Assembly: GCA_009741485.1 (NCBI GenBank)
Contig: CM019237.1
Coordinates: 43,673,724 to 43,737,723, forward strand
DNA: 64,000 nt
DNA from: Malurus cyaneus samueli
Taxonomy: Eukaryota; Chordata; Aves; Passeriformes; Maluridae
Direction of reading: 5' to 3'
Positions 37,501-47,634 of the stretch are shown one piece after another; the stretch's first letter is position 1, and every line of letters starts with the position of its first letter. The notes beneath the pieces were generated by a model. It was not told where the DNA came from, searched no databases, and worked only from the letters and a program-made list of their open reading frames with translations. The position numbers and the translations under genes were made by a program.

Positions 37501-39369
37501 GGCTGAGGCTTTGCTGTCAGCATTCCCACCACCTCCCTGTCAGCATTTGGATCGAGGTAGTTTGCCAAGTCAAGTCACATTACCACTGAATAACCACAGG
37601 GACAGGTACAGACTGGTTCATGTAATCCCAGGCTCTTGGTCAATGGTATTGGCACCCCTGCCTCCTCCAATCTGGCAGCATAACTTTCTGGGCACCTACA
37701 CAATGATGCAGACACAGAAACTAATCCAGCTGAAAAATAACTTTTTCCAGTCACATCAGTTCACTGACCAGTCACAACACTGGATAAACAATTGTGCAGT
37801 AGCCAAGAGGTGGCTAGAACAAATGGCCTGAGATGACTGCTCCCAAGATGACACATGCACGACCACAGCCTGAGGCTTGCTTTATAAAAAATAGTAATAA
37901 CAAAAAATTCAAATACTCTTTTTCAGCCAACAAAACAGCCTGACTATAATACTCCTATAAAATCCTCACCCCTATAGCTTCTGCAACAGGAAGGTTACAT
38001 TTTAGCTACATGCAGAATTAAAGAATTCAGTACATTAGAATACAAATAAAATTATCATGTTGTGGTCTGACATGTGCTTCTGACACATTACCTCAACACA
38101 ATTCTGGGTTTATGGCTGGATTTATAAGTTTGGTTCATGCCACAAACTTTGCCCAGGATCACAACCTGATCACAGAGATCTGTATTTGAAGTGAGAAGTT
38201 AACACCAAGGTCTAGAAAGTATTACTGACTTTTGTAGAAGCCAGCAAAAGGAGAATGGGTTGCATTTCAACAATGAGATCATTTGAGAGTTCCACTTTTT
38301 GAAAGCACAAGCAAAATTCCCACTGTCTTCGATGTTTAAATAAGCAGATTTAAAACAACTTAAAGGGCAGACAAAAATCTTGTGTTTATTTATAACAAAA
38401 GCAAAACATTCCTTAATGGTTTTTTTTGCCTGTTAGAATCAGCCTTTATCAGAGGCTTTATAAGACTGAATTGTCATGTTTGGAAGGGACCTCTGGAGAT
38501 CACCCAGTCCAATCCCCCTGCCAAAGAAGTGTCACCTAAAGCAGGTGACATAGGAATGCATCCAGGTGGGTTTTAAATGTCTCCAGAGAGGGAGGCTCCA
38601 TGACCTCCCTAGGCAGCCTGTCCCAGTCTTTATTGTTCAGTAATATTTAGGACTTTCATCCTACAGGAGACATGAAGAGCTCTTTCTATCCAACAGTATG
38701 CCCAATCCAACGTACTATATGTGCTAAAATGCTTTATCTGTTGGAAGTAGAAAGCTGATTTGCAACATAGAGCTAGCACTCTGGAAAGAAAAAATCAAGG
38801 GCTGTGCATACTACGAAATCTACTTAAATGCGACTTTTTAATTTACAAGCGTCATATGAAAAATCAAATTCAATAACCGATACAAACCTCCTCTGGCTGC
38901 ACTGCGCCCCCTTTACATTTTGATTAACACCTATGTGCTACCTCACCCTTCCCAACTTCTAAGTACTTATGAGACCGTGGCAGGAGGACGATGCTTGGTA
39001 CAGCTCTCGGATCACACAGCTAAGGTGCTGCCCCTCTGCCTAAGCTTCTGGGAGGCTTAGATTTTCACGGCTGAAGTGATGCCCAGTTCCCGGCTTTCTG
39101 AGGGGCACGCCTGCAGCTCTCCCTGGCTCAGGGGAGGCTCCGGCGGCTCAGGCCCACAGCTGGCCTCCAGCTTCACCAAGTCTCGCGCCGGCTCCCCGGC
39201 GAAAAAAGGCCAAAAGAAGGCTGCCGGCGGCCCGCGCCCCGCGCCTCCCGCCAGGCCGGTACGGCCCTCCGCCCGCTGGGCCTCAGCCCCGCCCGGCGTC
39301 GGCCCGCTCGCTCACCACGGCCCCGGACACGGCGTGCACCAGGCTCTCGTAGGAGGCAACGGACGACAT
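22441..39369 (-). CDS. SLC25A17: SLC25A17, peroxisomal membrane carrier PMP34 (complete, 9 coding exons)
   Basis: This is a SLC25-family carrier of the peroxisomal membrane. The family member is known to exchange CoA, FAD, NAD and adenine nucleotides. Nine coding exons were placed by splice sites and reading phase: 39316-39369, 35093-35153, 34039-34105, 30476-30627, 29306-29422, 28451-28596, 26556-26651, 23050-23132 and 22441-22588. They total 924 nt, giving 307 residues plus stop, the length I recall for mammalian PMP34. All introns are GT-AG and all junction phases agree. The three carrier repeats are visible. The first has a full signature, PLDTAR at residues 29-34. The second (PLWVVNTR, 121-128) and third (PLQTVQ, 222-227) lack the acidic residue, which is typical of this peroxisomal branch. 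There is no C-terminal SKL-type signal; targeting of the family is via PEX19. Intron 3 holds an LTR and intron 1 two CR1 fragments. ST13 lies upstream in the same orientation. Confidence 0.96.
23050..23132 (-). CDS. SLC25A17: SLC25A17 coding exon 8
   Basis: It codes residues 232-259 (83 nt), [18 protein letters not shown] followed by [10 protein letters not shown]. The acceptor is TTTCAG and the donor GTGAGC. It ends with two bases of an arginine codon. Confidence 0.95.
26556..26651 (-). CDS. SLC25A17: SLC25A17 coding exon 7
   Basis: It codes residues 200-231 (exactly 32 codons), starting [19 protein letters not shown]. It contains helix 5 and the degenerate third carrier signature [11 protein letters not shown]. 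The acceptor is CAG and the donor GTAAGT-like (GTAAG). Confidence 0.96.
28451..28596 (-). CDS. SLC25A17: SLC25A17 coding exon 6
   Basis: It codes residues 151-199 (146 nt), including [30 protein letters not shown] and [16 protein letters not shown]. This spans the loop after repeat 2 and helix 4. The acceptor is CAG and the donor GTGAGT. The exon ends in phase 0. Confidence 0.96.
29306..29422 (-). CDS. SLC25A17: SLC25A17 coding exon 5
   Basis: It codes residues 112-151 (117 nt). It has helix 3 and the atypical second carrier signature [15 protein letters not shown], where tryptophan replaces the usual acidic residue. It ends in YRGII. The acceptor is TTAG and the donor GTAAGT. Confidence 0.96.
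29731..29778 (+). repeat. A-rich low-complexity tract in SLC25A17 intron 4
   Basis: Runs of A are separated by CC or C (AACCAAACAAAA-type). It could be the poly(A)-like remains of a retroposed sequence, but no source is recognisable. Confidence 0.7.
30476..30627 (-). CDS. SLC25A17: SLC25A17 coding exon 4
   Basis: It codes residues 61-112 (152 nt). It includes [20 protein letters not shown] and the segment [14 protein letters not shown], which are close to the mammalian protein. Transmembrane helix 2 is here. The acceptor is TTAG and the donor GTAATA. Confidence 0.96.
32202..33218 (+). mobile_element. LTR of an endogenous retrovirus (about 1.0 kb) antisense in SLC25A17 intron 3
   Basis: It starts TGTGTTGGTTTTGCTTGGCC, the 5' end of a long LTR family I know from passerine genomes. 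It contains the features of that family: the CCATGTCCAGCAGAGCCAA block, an ACATATTTAAGAAG TATA-like region, imperfect repeats of CCCACGCTG (near 32753 and 32796), and AATAAA at 33030-33035. The 3' terminus is decayed (AAACCATGATA). Flanks CCACC (32197-32201) and CCACT (33219-33223) match at four of five bases, consistent with an aged 5-bp target duplication. It is oriented opposite to SLC25A17, the usual bias for intronic LTRs. No coding interior is present. Confidence 0.82.
34039..34105 (-). CDS. SLC25A17: SLC25A17 coding exon 3
   Basis: It codes residues 39-61 (67 nt), the matrix-loop segment beginning [10 protein letters not shown] and ending in IIKEEGL. The acceptor is CAG and the donor GTGAGT. 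The exon ends with two bases of a leucine codon that exon 4 completes. Confidence 0.94.
35093..35153 (-). CDS. SLC25A17: SLC25A17 coding exon 2
   Basis: It codes residues 19-39 (61 nt). It carries the end of the first transmembrane helix and the intact first carrier signature [10 protein letters not shown]. It is bounded by a CAG acceptor and a GTAAGT donor. It ends after the first base of a valine codon. Confidence 0.95.
35352..35386 (+). repeat. (GTTT)n and poly-T tract downstream of SLC25A17 exon 2's acceptor side
   Basis: TTTG repeats run into a T homopolymer. The tract is in intron 1, about 200 bp from the exon 2 acceptor and therefore too far to be its pyrimidine tract. Confidence 0.75.
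36946..37115 (-). mobile_element. Degraded CR1 fragment in SLC25A17 intron 1
   Basis: It contains TGATCACCTAGTCCTGCTGC, CTTCAGGGCAGACC and the block CACTGACAGGCTTTGGGCAT, ACCATCTCTCTAAGGAG, TCTGTTCCAGTGTTTGAG, which is inverted CR1 consensus with many changes. Confidence 0.7.
38470..38655 (-). mobile_element. CR1 fragment in SLC25A17 intron 1
   Basis: It contains TTTGGAAGGGACCTCTGGAG, ATCACCCAGTCCAATCCCC, TAAAGCAGGTGACATAGGA and TCTCCAGAGAGGGAGGCTCC, the inverted CR1 3' region. The very 3' tail is worn. Confidence 0.85.
39316..39369 (-). CDS. SLC25A17: SLC25A17 coding exon 1 (start codon)
   Basis: It codes residues 1-18, beginning [18 protein letters not shown], which matches the family N-terminus SYESLVHAV. 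The donor is GTGAGC immediately after the GTG valine codon, so the exon ends in phase 0. The ATG has G at -3 but T at +4, a moderate initiation context. The exon lies inside a CpG island, as expected for a housekeeping promoter. Confidence 0.95.
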
Positions 39370-39498
39370 CGCGACGGCTCTCGGGGAGCGCGGCGGCTGC
39401 TGCTGCGGCTGCTCCGCACCCGGCCCGGCGGGCCGCGGCCCCGGCCAGCTCTGAGCAGCGAGCGGCCGCCCCCGCGCCCGCCATGGCACCCGCCCTGT

Positions 39499-39504
39499 CA
39501 CGTG
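39499..39504. promoter_or_regulatory. CACGTG E-box (GTCACGTG core) in the SLC25A17 promoter
   Basis: The palindromic hexamer CACGTG, preceded by GT, lies 130 bp upstream of the SLC25A17 ATG inside the CpG island. Such sites bind USF and MiT/TFE-family bHLH-ZIP factors. The site is seen directly; its use is inference. Confidence 0.45.
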
Positions 39505-39769
39505 CGCCAGCGGCCCCGCCGCACGCCCCGGGCCGGGGGGAGCCGGTGGAGGCGCTCGGAATCTTTCGTGGGGCTTTTCGGAAAAATATAGAATTAAGGT
39601 ATCCGGGAAATGCGTTGTTGTTCCTTCCTTTGTAACTACAATAGCGCCTTTTCTCTCCACCAGCAGCTTCGCTTCTCACCGAGAAGAGGCGACTGAGAAG
39701 GAACCTCATCAGTGGCTGTCACCATCTGAATGGAGGGTGGTAAGGGATGCTGCCGGGCTCTGCTCTGTG

Positions 39770-40122
39770 GTGCCAAGCAATAGAACAAGAGGCAGGGGGC
39801 AGAAACTAATGCACAGGAAGTTGCACCTGAACACGAGAAAGAACTTTACTGTGCAGTGAGACACTGAACAGGTTGTCTAGAGAGATTGTGAAATCTCCCT
39901 CACTGGAGATATTCAAGAACCCTCTGGACACAATGCTGTGCCATATTTAATAGCAATACTGACTTCTTTTTTTCTTCCATTAGAGAATCACCGAACAGCC
40001 TGGGTTGAAAAGGACCCAGAAGGATCATCATGTGCTCTGGAATGACCCTATTCCAATAGGAAGGTTGGACTAGATGACCCACTGTGGTCCTTTCTTAACA
40101 TGACCCTTTTTGTGATTCTGTG
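39770..40122 (+). mobile_element. CR1 fragment interrupted by an inserted piece, upstream of SLC25A17
   Basis: The outer CR1 reads forward: ATAGAACAAGAGGC, AGTTGCACCTGAACACGAGA, GAGATTGTGAAATCTCCCTC and CACAATGCTGTGCCA. After a break at about 39944-40030 it resumes with TGTGCTCTGGAATGACCCT and GGTTGGACTAGATGACC. The break holds non-consensus DNA and a reversed CR1 piece. Confidence 0.75.
39982..40030 (-). mobile_element. Short reversed CR1 piece nested in another CR1
   Basis: AGAGAATCACCGAACAGCCT and GGGTTGAAAAGGACCC resemble the inverted CR1 3' end. It is only about 49 bp and lies inside the forward copy, suggesting a later, heavily 5'-truncated insertion. Its shortness limits confidence. 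Confidence 0.5.
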
Positions 40123-40312
40123 TTCCCTTTCCCAAACATTTAACACAAGCATTTAATTACAAGGAGTAAGCAATACTAAACTTCCCATTCTGATTCTGCT
40201 TTTTGCTAACTACAGTCCCTTCTACCTACCTAAAGTCTGGTATCTTTAAAGTAACATTTTTTTCAAGACAGTAATTTCCTCTTACTTCATGTGGACCAAT
40301 CGAGTCTGATGG

Positions 40313-40690
40313 ATTTGCAAGCATAAGGGGATGCTTAGCCTGGAGAAAAGGAAGCTTGGGTGGGACTTAGTGCACTACAAGTTAAAGGAGATTGTAGCAA
40401 GGTCAGCCTCTTCTCCCAAATAACAAGTTACAGGAAAAGAGAAAACAGCCTCAAGTTGCTCCAGGGGAGGTTTATATTGAATCTTGGGAAAAATTTCTTC
40501 AATAAAGAGGTTGCCCAGTATTGAAACACATGGTCCAGGGAAGTGGCTGAGTCACTATCCCTGGAGGTGTTTACAACACACATAGATACTGCACTGGGGA
40601 CATGGCTTAGTGGTGGATGTGGCAGTGCTAGGTTTGCAGTTGGACTCAATCTTAGAGGTCTTTTCCAAATTAAACAATTCCATTATTCTG
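40313..40690 (+). mobile_element. CR1 LINE 3' fragment upstream of SLC25A17
   Basis: It contains GCTTAGCCTGGAGAAAAGGA, AGGTTGCCCAGTATTGAAAC, TCACTATCCCTGGAGGTGTT, TTGGACTCAATCTTAGAGGT and CTTTTCCAAATTAAACAATT, followed by a worn tail CCATTATTCTG. It is a separate copy from the one at 39770-40122. Confidence 0.87.
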
Positions 40691-43600
40691 TTTTGCTTAC
40701 TCCTTTTCTCAGTCTGTATGCCCTTGCTCCTCCTTTGCCATCATGCTGAGAGCCTGCAGCACACCACTACAAACAGAACATCTCTTGGCTTGGCACACCC
40801 TTTGGTGGCTTAGGATGGAATGAGAAGTCCTAGCACTAGACACAGGTAGCTGGTCAAAGTACAGGGGAGCCATGGCTCACTGCACTTAGGGCACACAAAG
40901 ACAAGGCTATCAAACACACAGTTTGGGAAAATATCAATAATCCTATAGCCTCCTCTTAACCCTTTATGTAGAAGAGGTTCCACAAGTATGAAAGAGCTGA
41001 GGAAATTAAATGAGTTTGGACATGCCACAATTCGTAACACCTGGGAGGTGATACATCACCACATGTCTTTGTATCCAGTCAGTTTTTTTCCCATTTTTAT
41101 GTAATATACCCATTTCCAGATAGCTTCAAGGTTTTGCCTGTGTTAACAATCACTCCTTTTTTGTTAGTTTCACCTATACATCAGAAAAAACCCTATAATT
41201 AATGATCACAATTAATATTCTCTTTAGCTTTGTATCATGTTGCTTCTGGGGTCTTTAGTTTCTGTTGATACTCCATCATCTTTTGTTCTCTCTTTTTGAA
41301 AGAAATATTTACTTCCTAACTGGTTCTTCATATTTGTGATTCTCAGTTCTTCAGCCTCCATTCCCCAGTTGCCTCTTGTTTGAGCTGCAAGAGCTCCTAG
41401 TGGTAGGAATCACCATACGATCCATTAGTTAAACAAGGGGAGGGCAGTTGGAATATTACGCTGTTCCCAAGAGTTTCTGTCACATATTTGGGTAAGCCAT
41501 TCCCTTTTGAGAAGATGTTCCTTCATCAGCCAGCTGATATGTAAGATGCCCTGTGATGGATGCACCCTCTGTGACTGAGTGAACAGTACTTGGGTTCAGG
41601 CATCACCAGAAAAGAGGCCTGACTGAAATCATCCCTGCAGTGCAAATCCCATCAAAGAGAAGAATCTTAAGCCATATCTTATCCAGGAACAAAGGAGTTG
41701 AGGCCTCTCTTAGGAGGAGCTCACAGTACCAGCCTGAGCTGGGACTGACTAGACAGAAGTGAAACTGCTACAGCTGCACATACACCAAAAGGAGCTCTGA
41801 CTATGAGTAATAGTATATTCTCATTCATTTTATATTCTGAACCTCTGTAGCCCCCATGAGTCCACTGAGCTCTCCTGTGCAGTAGCAGCCTGCTTGGCAA
41901 TGATCTCCCCCTTGAGCAGGGATGGCTCTAAAGGTTAATGCTCAAGGTTGAAAGATGCCCTTCCAAAACATATGATATCTATAATGAGGTGACATTTTAC
42001 ATGAAGCATAGAAGTATATTGTATATTAGCTGCAGTTTCTGGCTATAGCTTTATTATTAGAAGTATGGTAATAAGTGTAAATTATTGTCTAAACAATAAT
42101 TTAAAACATTGTTAAATCACTGTTTATTTACCATTCAATTATTACTTAGTAACAATTCTATCATTCACTTTTCATTCAGTTGTTAATTATCTTTGATCAT
42201 CATTTAATTTTTAATAAAACCTTTTTAGTTAAGCCCACATGGATATACTCTTAATAACTCACATGTGACACACTCCTGGATGCAAAAGACTCAGATCTTC
42301 ATTTAGAATTAAGGTGTAAACAGGTCATTGGCTATCTCCTGTCACTTAAGCAGGCAGGAGAAGTTTTACAGTACAGGAAACAATTGCACAAAGTGATTGC
42401 ACAATCAGCTCCATGAACTTTTAGCAGAAATGCCTCAAACAGGACACAGACTCCCATTACTGCTGTTCTTTGTGGTTTTGTTCCTCCTGTGCCAAGGGAA
42501 GATTTCACCAAAGTGTCAGTTTATACTGCAGACTGGAATTCCATCATAAACATGCTCCTATACTATTCCTACTATATTTAGCAATATTTTTAATACAACA
42601 GTGTGTCCTGTATATATTGCAAAACAGTATTAACAGGTAATGTAACAACTGCAATATCCTAAAAGCAACTTACTTTATTGTTGGAACATACAGACCTAAT
42701 GAAGCTGTCCAAGAAGTAATAGGGTACACTACAGATACAGTTAAACAAGATGTGCCTTGTATTCTACCAAGGAAAATAAAGGAAATTACCTGAAAACCTA
42801 TCCAAACCTACCTACATAAAAGCTTTCATGCAGACATGGTCTTAAGGTCTCCACAGAAATGCCTCCACAAGTTCAACAGGTCACCTAACACACACAAATG
42901 GGGTTTAAGGAAGGACAGAAGGCCCAAGTTAACTACTTTTCCTCAAATCTGTAAATTCTGTGGAAAAGCCTGGAAGAAGTGAACTAAGTTAAGCAACTAC
43001 AAGTACAAACATATTCTCTGAACTGCATCTTTTGCAATTTCTAGTTTGTGTAATTCTGTAGGTTCCTGTACAAGGTAATCAATCTTGAGAAACCTTATCC
43101 TTGATGGATTTTCTTTGGCTGGCCCAAACTTTGTTTCTGTTTCGTAACAAGGAATGAGGATACTGTTGGTGACTGCAGAGGTCAAATTTACTGCCTCTGG
43201 ACTGTGTCCTACCTCTGCAAGAAAAGGATGAATTCTAGACTTAAACTAATTTTACCCTTCTACTCTCCATATTCTAACATTAATTAAAAAAAAAATCAGA
43301 AATTCTTGTCTCCTTTATTTTTGCTTAGAAATTCAATTCATTAGAGAGTGCAAACATGTCAAGATGAAATTTAATTACTACTTGCAAAAGCACTTTCTGA
43401 ATCTGTTGCAAAACTATCTCGCAGAGAAGGTGGATAAACTGGATCATACTGCCAGTACATCATAGTTAAAAACAACTAGAAATTAACAAATGAGATCACA
43501 TGTGCTGACAATCTGAACTCATTAAACAGAGCAATTTGACCACACCGACTTGTCAAGATCAGGCTTAAGTATCAAGGGCAAGGTAAAACCAGCCCCTTCC

Positions 43601-46600
43601 AGAAGCAATCATCGTAATCACAAACATTGAAAAACCCGTTTCTTAAGCACATGCGTGTGCACTTTGTCTGAACGTATTTTGACTGAGGCTCTAGAATAAC
43701 ATAGAATGTTCCCTATGTACTTCATCTAGGTTGAGAGACATCAGAAAAGTTGAAATTATTTTTAGCTTAAAATACTTGCATTTGTCATTATTACATTTAC
43801 TCTCCTATCTTGGTGCTTGCTCAATAGCCTAACTAGATCAAACATTCCTCATCCACCTTCTAGTTTTGCATAGACTAATTGTCAAACACAGATTTTGTTG
43901 TCTTGACGTTGCGTTTTCTCACAGGCATTTGATAAATATCTAACAACTGTTCTAAATGCACATTTTTCTGATTTTTTTTTTAATTTTTTTTTAAATGGCT
44001 AGTAATTAATTCCAGTTCAGAATCTTGCTTTTTCTGGTTTGAAAAGTTTTCACACAAGGGACTAGAGGAAAAATGTGCCAGATTACAAAATGGCTTCTGA
44101 AAAATCTATTTTTTTCAAGATCTTTTCCTCATTGTAGGATTACACACAAGAAAGTGTGATGGCAAATCATCTTGTAGAACAGTTGTGTTAATTTTTCCTT
44201 ATAAATAAGCCATATTAGCAATACGCCGTATTTTAGACCAATTTTCTAAAATTCTGAAATAAGAAAGCAGAGGTGGTTTTCTTTTCCAAGCAAGAATGAG
44301 ACACTAGAGGCTGAACAACAGAATAAATTTTCTCTGAGGGGCAGTGCATTTGGCAGCAGCTCAGACACTTCATTCTCAATATGGCAATTTGATATTTTTC
44401 TATCCAATTCTGATGATTTCCTAACTTGTACCTTCAGCCTGTTTTAAAAGCTGATTTTATTGAACCCTGTGCTGGTTCTTACATGATTTTGGCTATGACA
44501 TTTTTCTTTCTGAAATGCAAAATGCAAATTCAACTAATTTCTAGTAACTCTTGCCCACCAGTGAGAATGTTAGAGAACTAAATGTTTCAATAACATAATT
44601 CCATTTACAATTACCTGCTTCAGGCTTCACCTCGTTACTTACTTTACACTTGAGCAATGAGTACCTTGTCTTTCTGAATACCTTTTGTTCTACAAAAATT
44701 ATGCTTACCATCTGGACTGCTGCAGCTGCTTTACTTCAGGAAGTAATTCTAAGATAAACTGCTAACTGAAACCCTGTAATCCTTCATGTTTAATTATTTT
44801 ACATATAGTAGCAACACACATTTCTTGTAACCTCTGAAATAAATGTTTATACATTTTAAAAAATTCTGTGTAACAATGAAGATGCCAAAGTTGTAATTCA
44901 CTTAACAAAGAGACAGCACATTCTGCAAATACATTTATTTATTGACAAGATCTCAAGCTTGTCTGAGATCATCCATCTAGAATACAGCTTTCAAAAGTGT
45001 GTTTGTACAGCAGACATATCCAGTAGTAACACTTTTGTTAGCAAGATTACAAGTTAACATCTGGATTTGGTTAGTCATCAAGATTCAGATTTGCAAGAAA
45101 GTCTTCAGTATTTACCTACAGTGGGACCTCGAGATGCCCAGTCAGTAGGGACGAAGAAAGGTTTGTTTCACATGAAGTTCCTGTTTGTGCAGATCACATC
45201 AAGTGAATAAAACTTACCCAAGCTCTGATTCACAAAGTGATTAATGACTTGTAGCCCGGTGACTTGATTTTTTTTCTTGCTCTGTAGTACAGCTCCACCA
45301 GCATCCATCTGACCTGCTTTATTATTTGTCACATTAAAACTGTTCCTGCTTCCTCTGTATTTGCATTTTATTATATCACACTACTGACCTCCTATGATTT
45401 GTCTTGTGGTACTGTTCTTGTGGATTATGGAGATGGTCTTGATTGGACACCATTTTTCACTTCACTTTCAGCTCTTTGATAATCCAGAATTGCTTTCCTA
45501 CAATGCTGCCATCACTCGACCATGCATGAAGCAAGGTTGAGGTCCACCTCTACAAAGTTCTGAATACAGTTGTTGAGATACCTTTCTCTACCTGCTATTT
45601 ACTAGTGAACCACCCTCCAGCTCCAGGATAACAATCCATTTCAATACCAGTAACTCAGTAACTGCCACTATCAGACTGCCCTGCAGCAAACAAAAGCAAA
45701 CAATCCTCCAGCCTCTACCAGTAGTTCTACAACCCACTTGCTCTACAGTCCTGAAAGCACTGCAGCATCCCTCAGCCTACATGTCCTGTGGGATTTCAAA
45801 TGGGCCCCAAACACTTCCAGCCAGCAGCATGCCATGATCCACGGGAAGGTACATGCAAAACCTAACTTGGCTCCAGCTCCCCCTGGAGAGGTGGACACAA
45901 GGTCCACAACCCTCCCCTCCTTATAGGTGAAGGATTCTGCTTGGACAGCACGTGCCATGAGCTCCCTTAATGATCTTACTTGGTCTTCCATCCCACAGAA
46001 GAGGGACATACAGGCATATGCATAGTGTGGCTTGTATGAGCTTTATGCAAAAGCTCTGAAAGTAACAAACAAGAAAAAACAAGGTGGCATTTTAAGACAG
46101 ATATTTTATACTACATACAGCACTTGCAAAAAGCTGCTTCTGTAACATGGTTTTACCTTTACACGGCTCTTTAATACTCACTGACTCATTCTGCTTCTGG
46201 ACTATCAGTGCTCTACCTAGGCTTGTATGACCTGCCTTTATCCATCTTTTAGACAGTCTGGCTCCTTCTCATTCAATCACTGTCTTCCCCCAAAGACAAA
46301 CCAAACCACGTCAACAAATACCATTTATTCATAGCCCAGTAACAAAGGGAGAGAAAGTTCCCAAAAAATTCCGGTAAAGGCACCAAGCTTTGCATTCTCC
46401 ACATTACTATGCAAAAAAACTCCTTGTGAACTAAAACAGCCTGTAAGTGGCAACTGAGCTGACACTTACTTTCCCTTGGACAGCAGATGAACCAGAGGAC
46501 AGTTAAGTCTCTGGGACTCACACACAGGAACAAGGCTATGAGCCTCTGCTACCAGTCAGCTGCAGGTGTATCACTCCGGCGCAGCCCAGGTCACCTAATC

Positions 46601-47634
46601 TGCGGCATGGGATTAGCCAAACAGCACAGTGCAGGACTTGAACCCAAGGCAGGAAGGCACACCTGAAGCAGGGCAGAACTGGCAACATGCTGTCCTAGCT
46701 GACATCAATACATCTTGCAGCTTTCAGAGTCAAACTGCCAGCAGAGCTGATTATTGCCACTGCAGTTACAAGGACCACCTTTACTCTGCTGCTATGGAAC
46801 AAAGAACCTGAAGGAGCTGCCAGTAAATACAGGAGCAACTAACAAAAATAGCTTCCTTATTTAGCTACTTATGTCCCACAATTGGAACTTCTCATCTTTG
46901 CTCATTTCTTGTGCTGTTAGCATTCTGCACTGTACTTCTGTTCAAACCAGTTTAGCTGCTTCAATGTCCACACACCGATTCGGGGAACTGAGATGAGGTC
47001 CAAACAGCTTGTCAATTAACTTGCTGAGTAACACTAAAACCAAAAAAACTCACATACCAAGGGAGTCATAAGATACACGGGAGTGTATTCCCAAAGAACA
47101 ATAACTCAGCTAAGCTGCTACTGCCAACACCAAAATGAGGGAGAATGCTTTTATTGAATCAATCAACTCTCAGTAAGGGCAACTGATGTGTAAGCAAGCA
47201 GGCAGGACACAGATACGATCATTTCTATTAGCTAGGAATAACTTCCTACTTTAGACAACTCATGGTAGACAAACAGCTAAGATAGAGTAACAGGAAATGT
47301 AGGGAATAAATCTATATTCAAGATACTGTAATTTGTGCACAACACATATGTACCAGCCTGAATGCAGAAGTCAAGATTCAGCTTATATTGAGGGGTGACC
47401 TACTTCAAGTCTTTCTTCTTGGGAACAGGAGATCAAGACTATGACCAAAAGCCACGCAGAAAGCAACACAACTGTAATTTGAGTTCATTTGGTCATGAAT
47501 ACAAGCCCTTAGGCATTTAGTTTCAATATATAACAAGTTACATATACAGTTTAATTAAAGCACTTCTGCATTTAAGTAAAATAGTTTTTATCAGAAAGTT
47601 ACAAAACCCATAAAGTTGTTTTTCAAAACCATAC
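40691..47634. other. Intergenic region between the ST13 3' end and the SLC25A17 promoter
   Basis: About 7 kb without a recognisable exon. It is AT-rich around 42,000-42,240 and 43,960-44,000. The minus-strand frame at 45743-46009 (88 codons) has no family signature I can name. Minus-strand AATAAA-like sequence near 44937-44945 has no associated gene. Confidence 0.55.
42078..42103. repeat. Perfect 11-bp inverted repeat with 4-nt loop
   Basis: Arms are TAAATTATTGT (42078-42088) and ACAATAATTTA (42093-42103), with loop CTAA. It lies in AT-rich intergenic DNA, where short palindromes arise often. Confidence 0.7.

Larger units (their letters stand above)
39170..39590. promoter_or_regulatory. CpG island covering the SLC25A17 promoter and exon 1
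   Basis: This segment is very GC-rich with dense CpG dinucleotides, unlike the AT-rich surroundings. It contains the SLC25A17 start codon (39369) and the predicted promoter upstream of it on the minus strand. I see no clear TATA box, consistent with a dispersed housekeeping promoter. An E-box, CACGTG, is at 39499-39504. The long frames open on both strands here come from low stop-codon frequency in GC-rich DNA. Confidence 0.8.

Noticed and set aside
39076..39709. Long overlapping open frames on both strands (171 and 178 codons) at the CpG island
   Set aside because: GC-rich sequence lacks stop codons. The translations are Arg/Pro/Ala-rich with no domain, and the true coding part here is only the 18-codon SLC25A17 exon 1.
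45743..46009. 88-codon minus-strand frame suspected to be a retroelement or pseudogene relic
   Set aside because: I could not match it to any family from sequence, and it lacks flanking repeats or a poly(A) tract.
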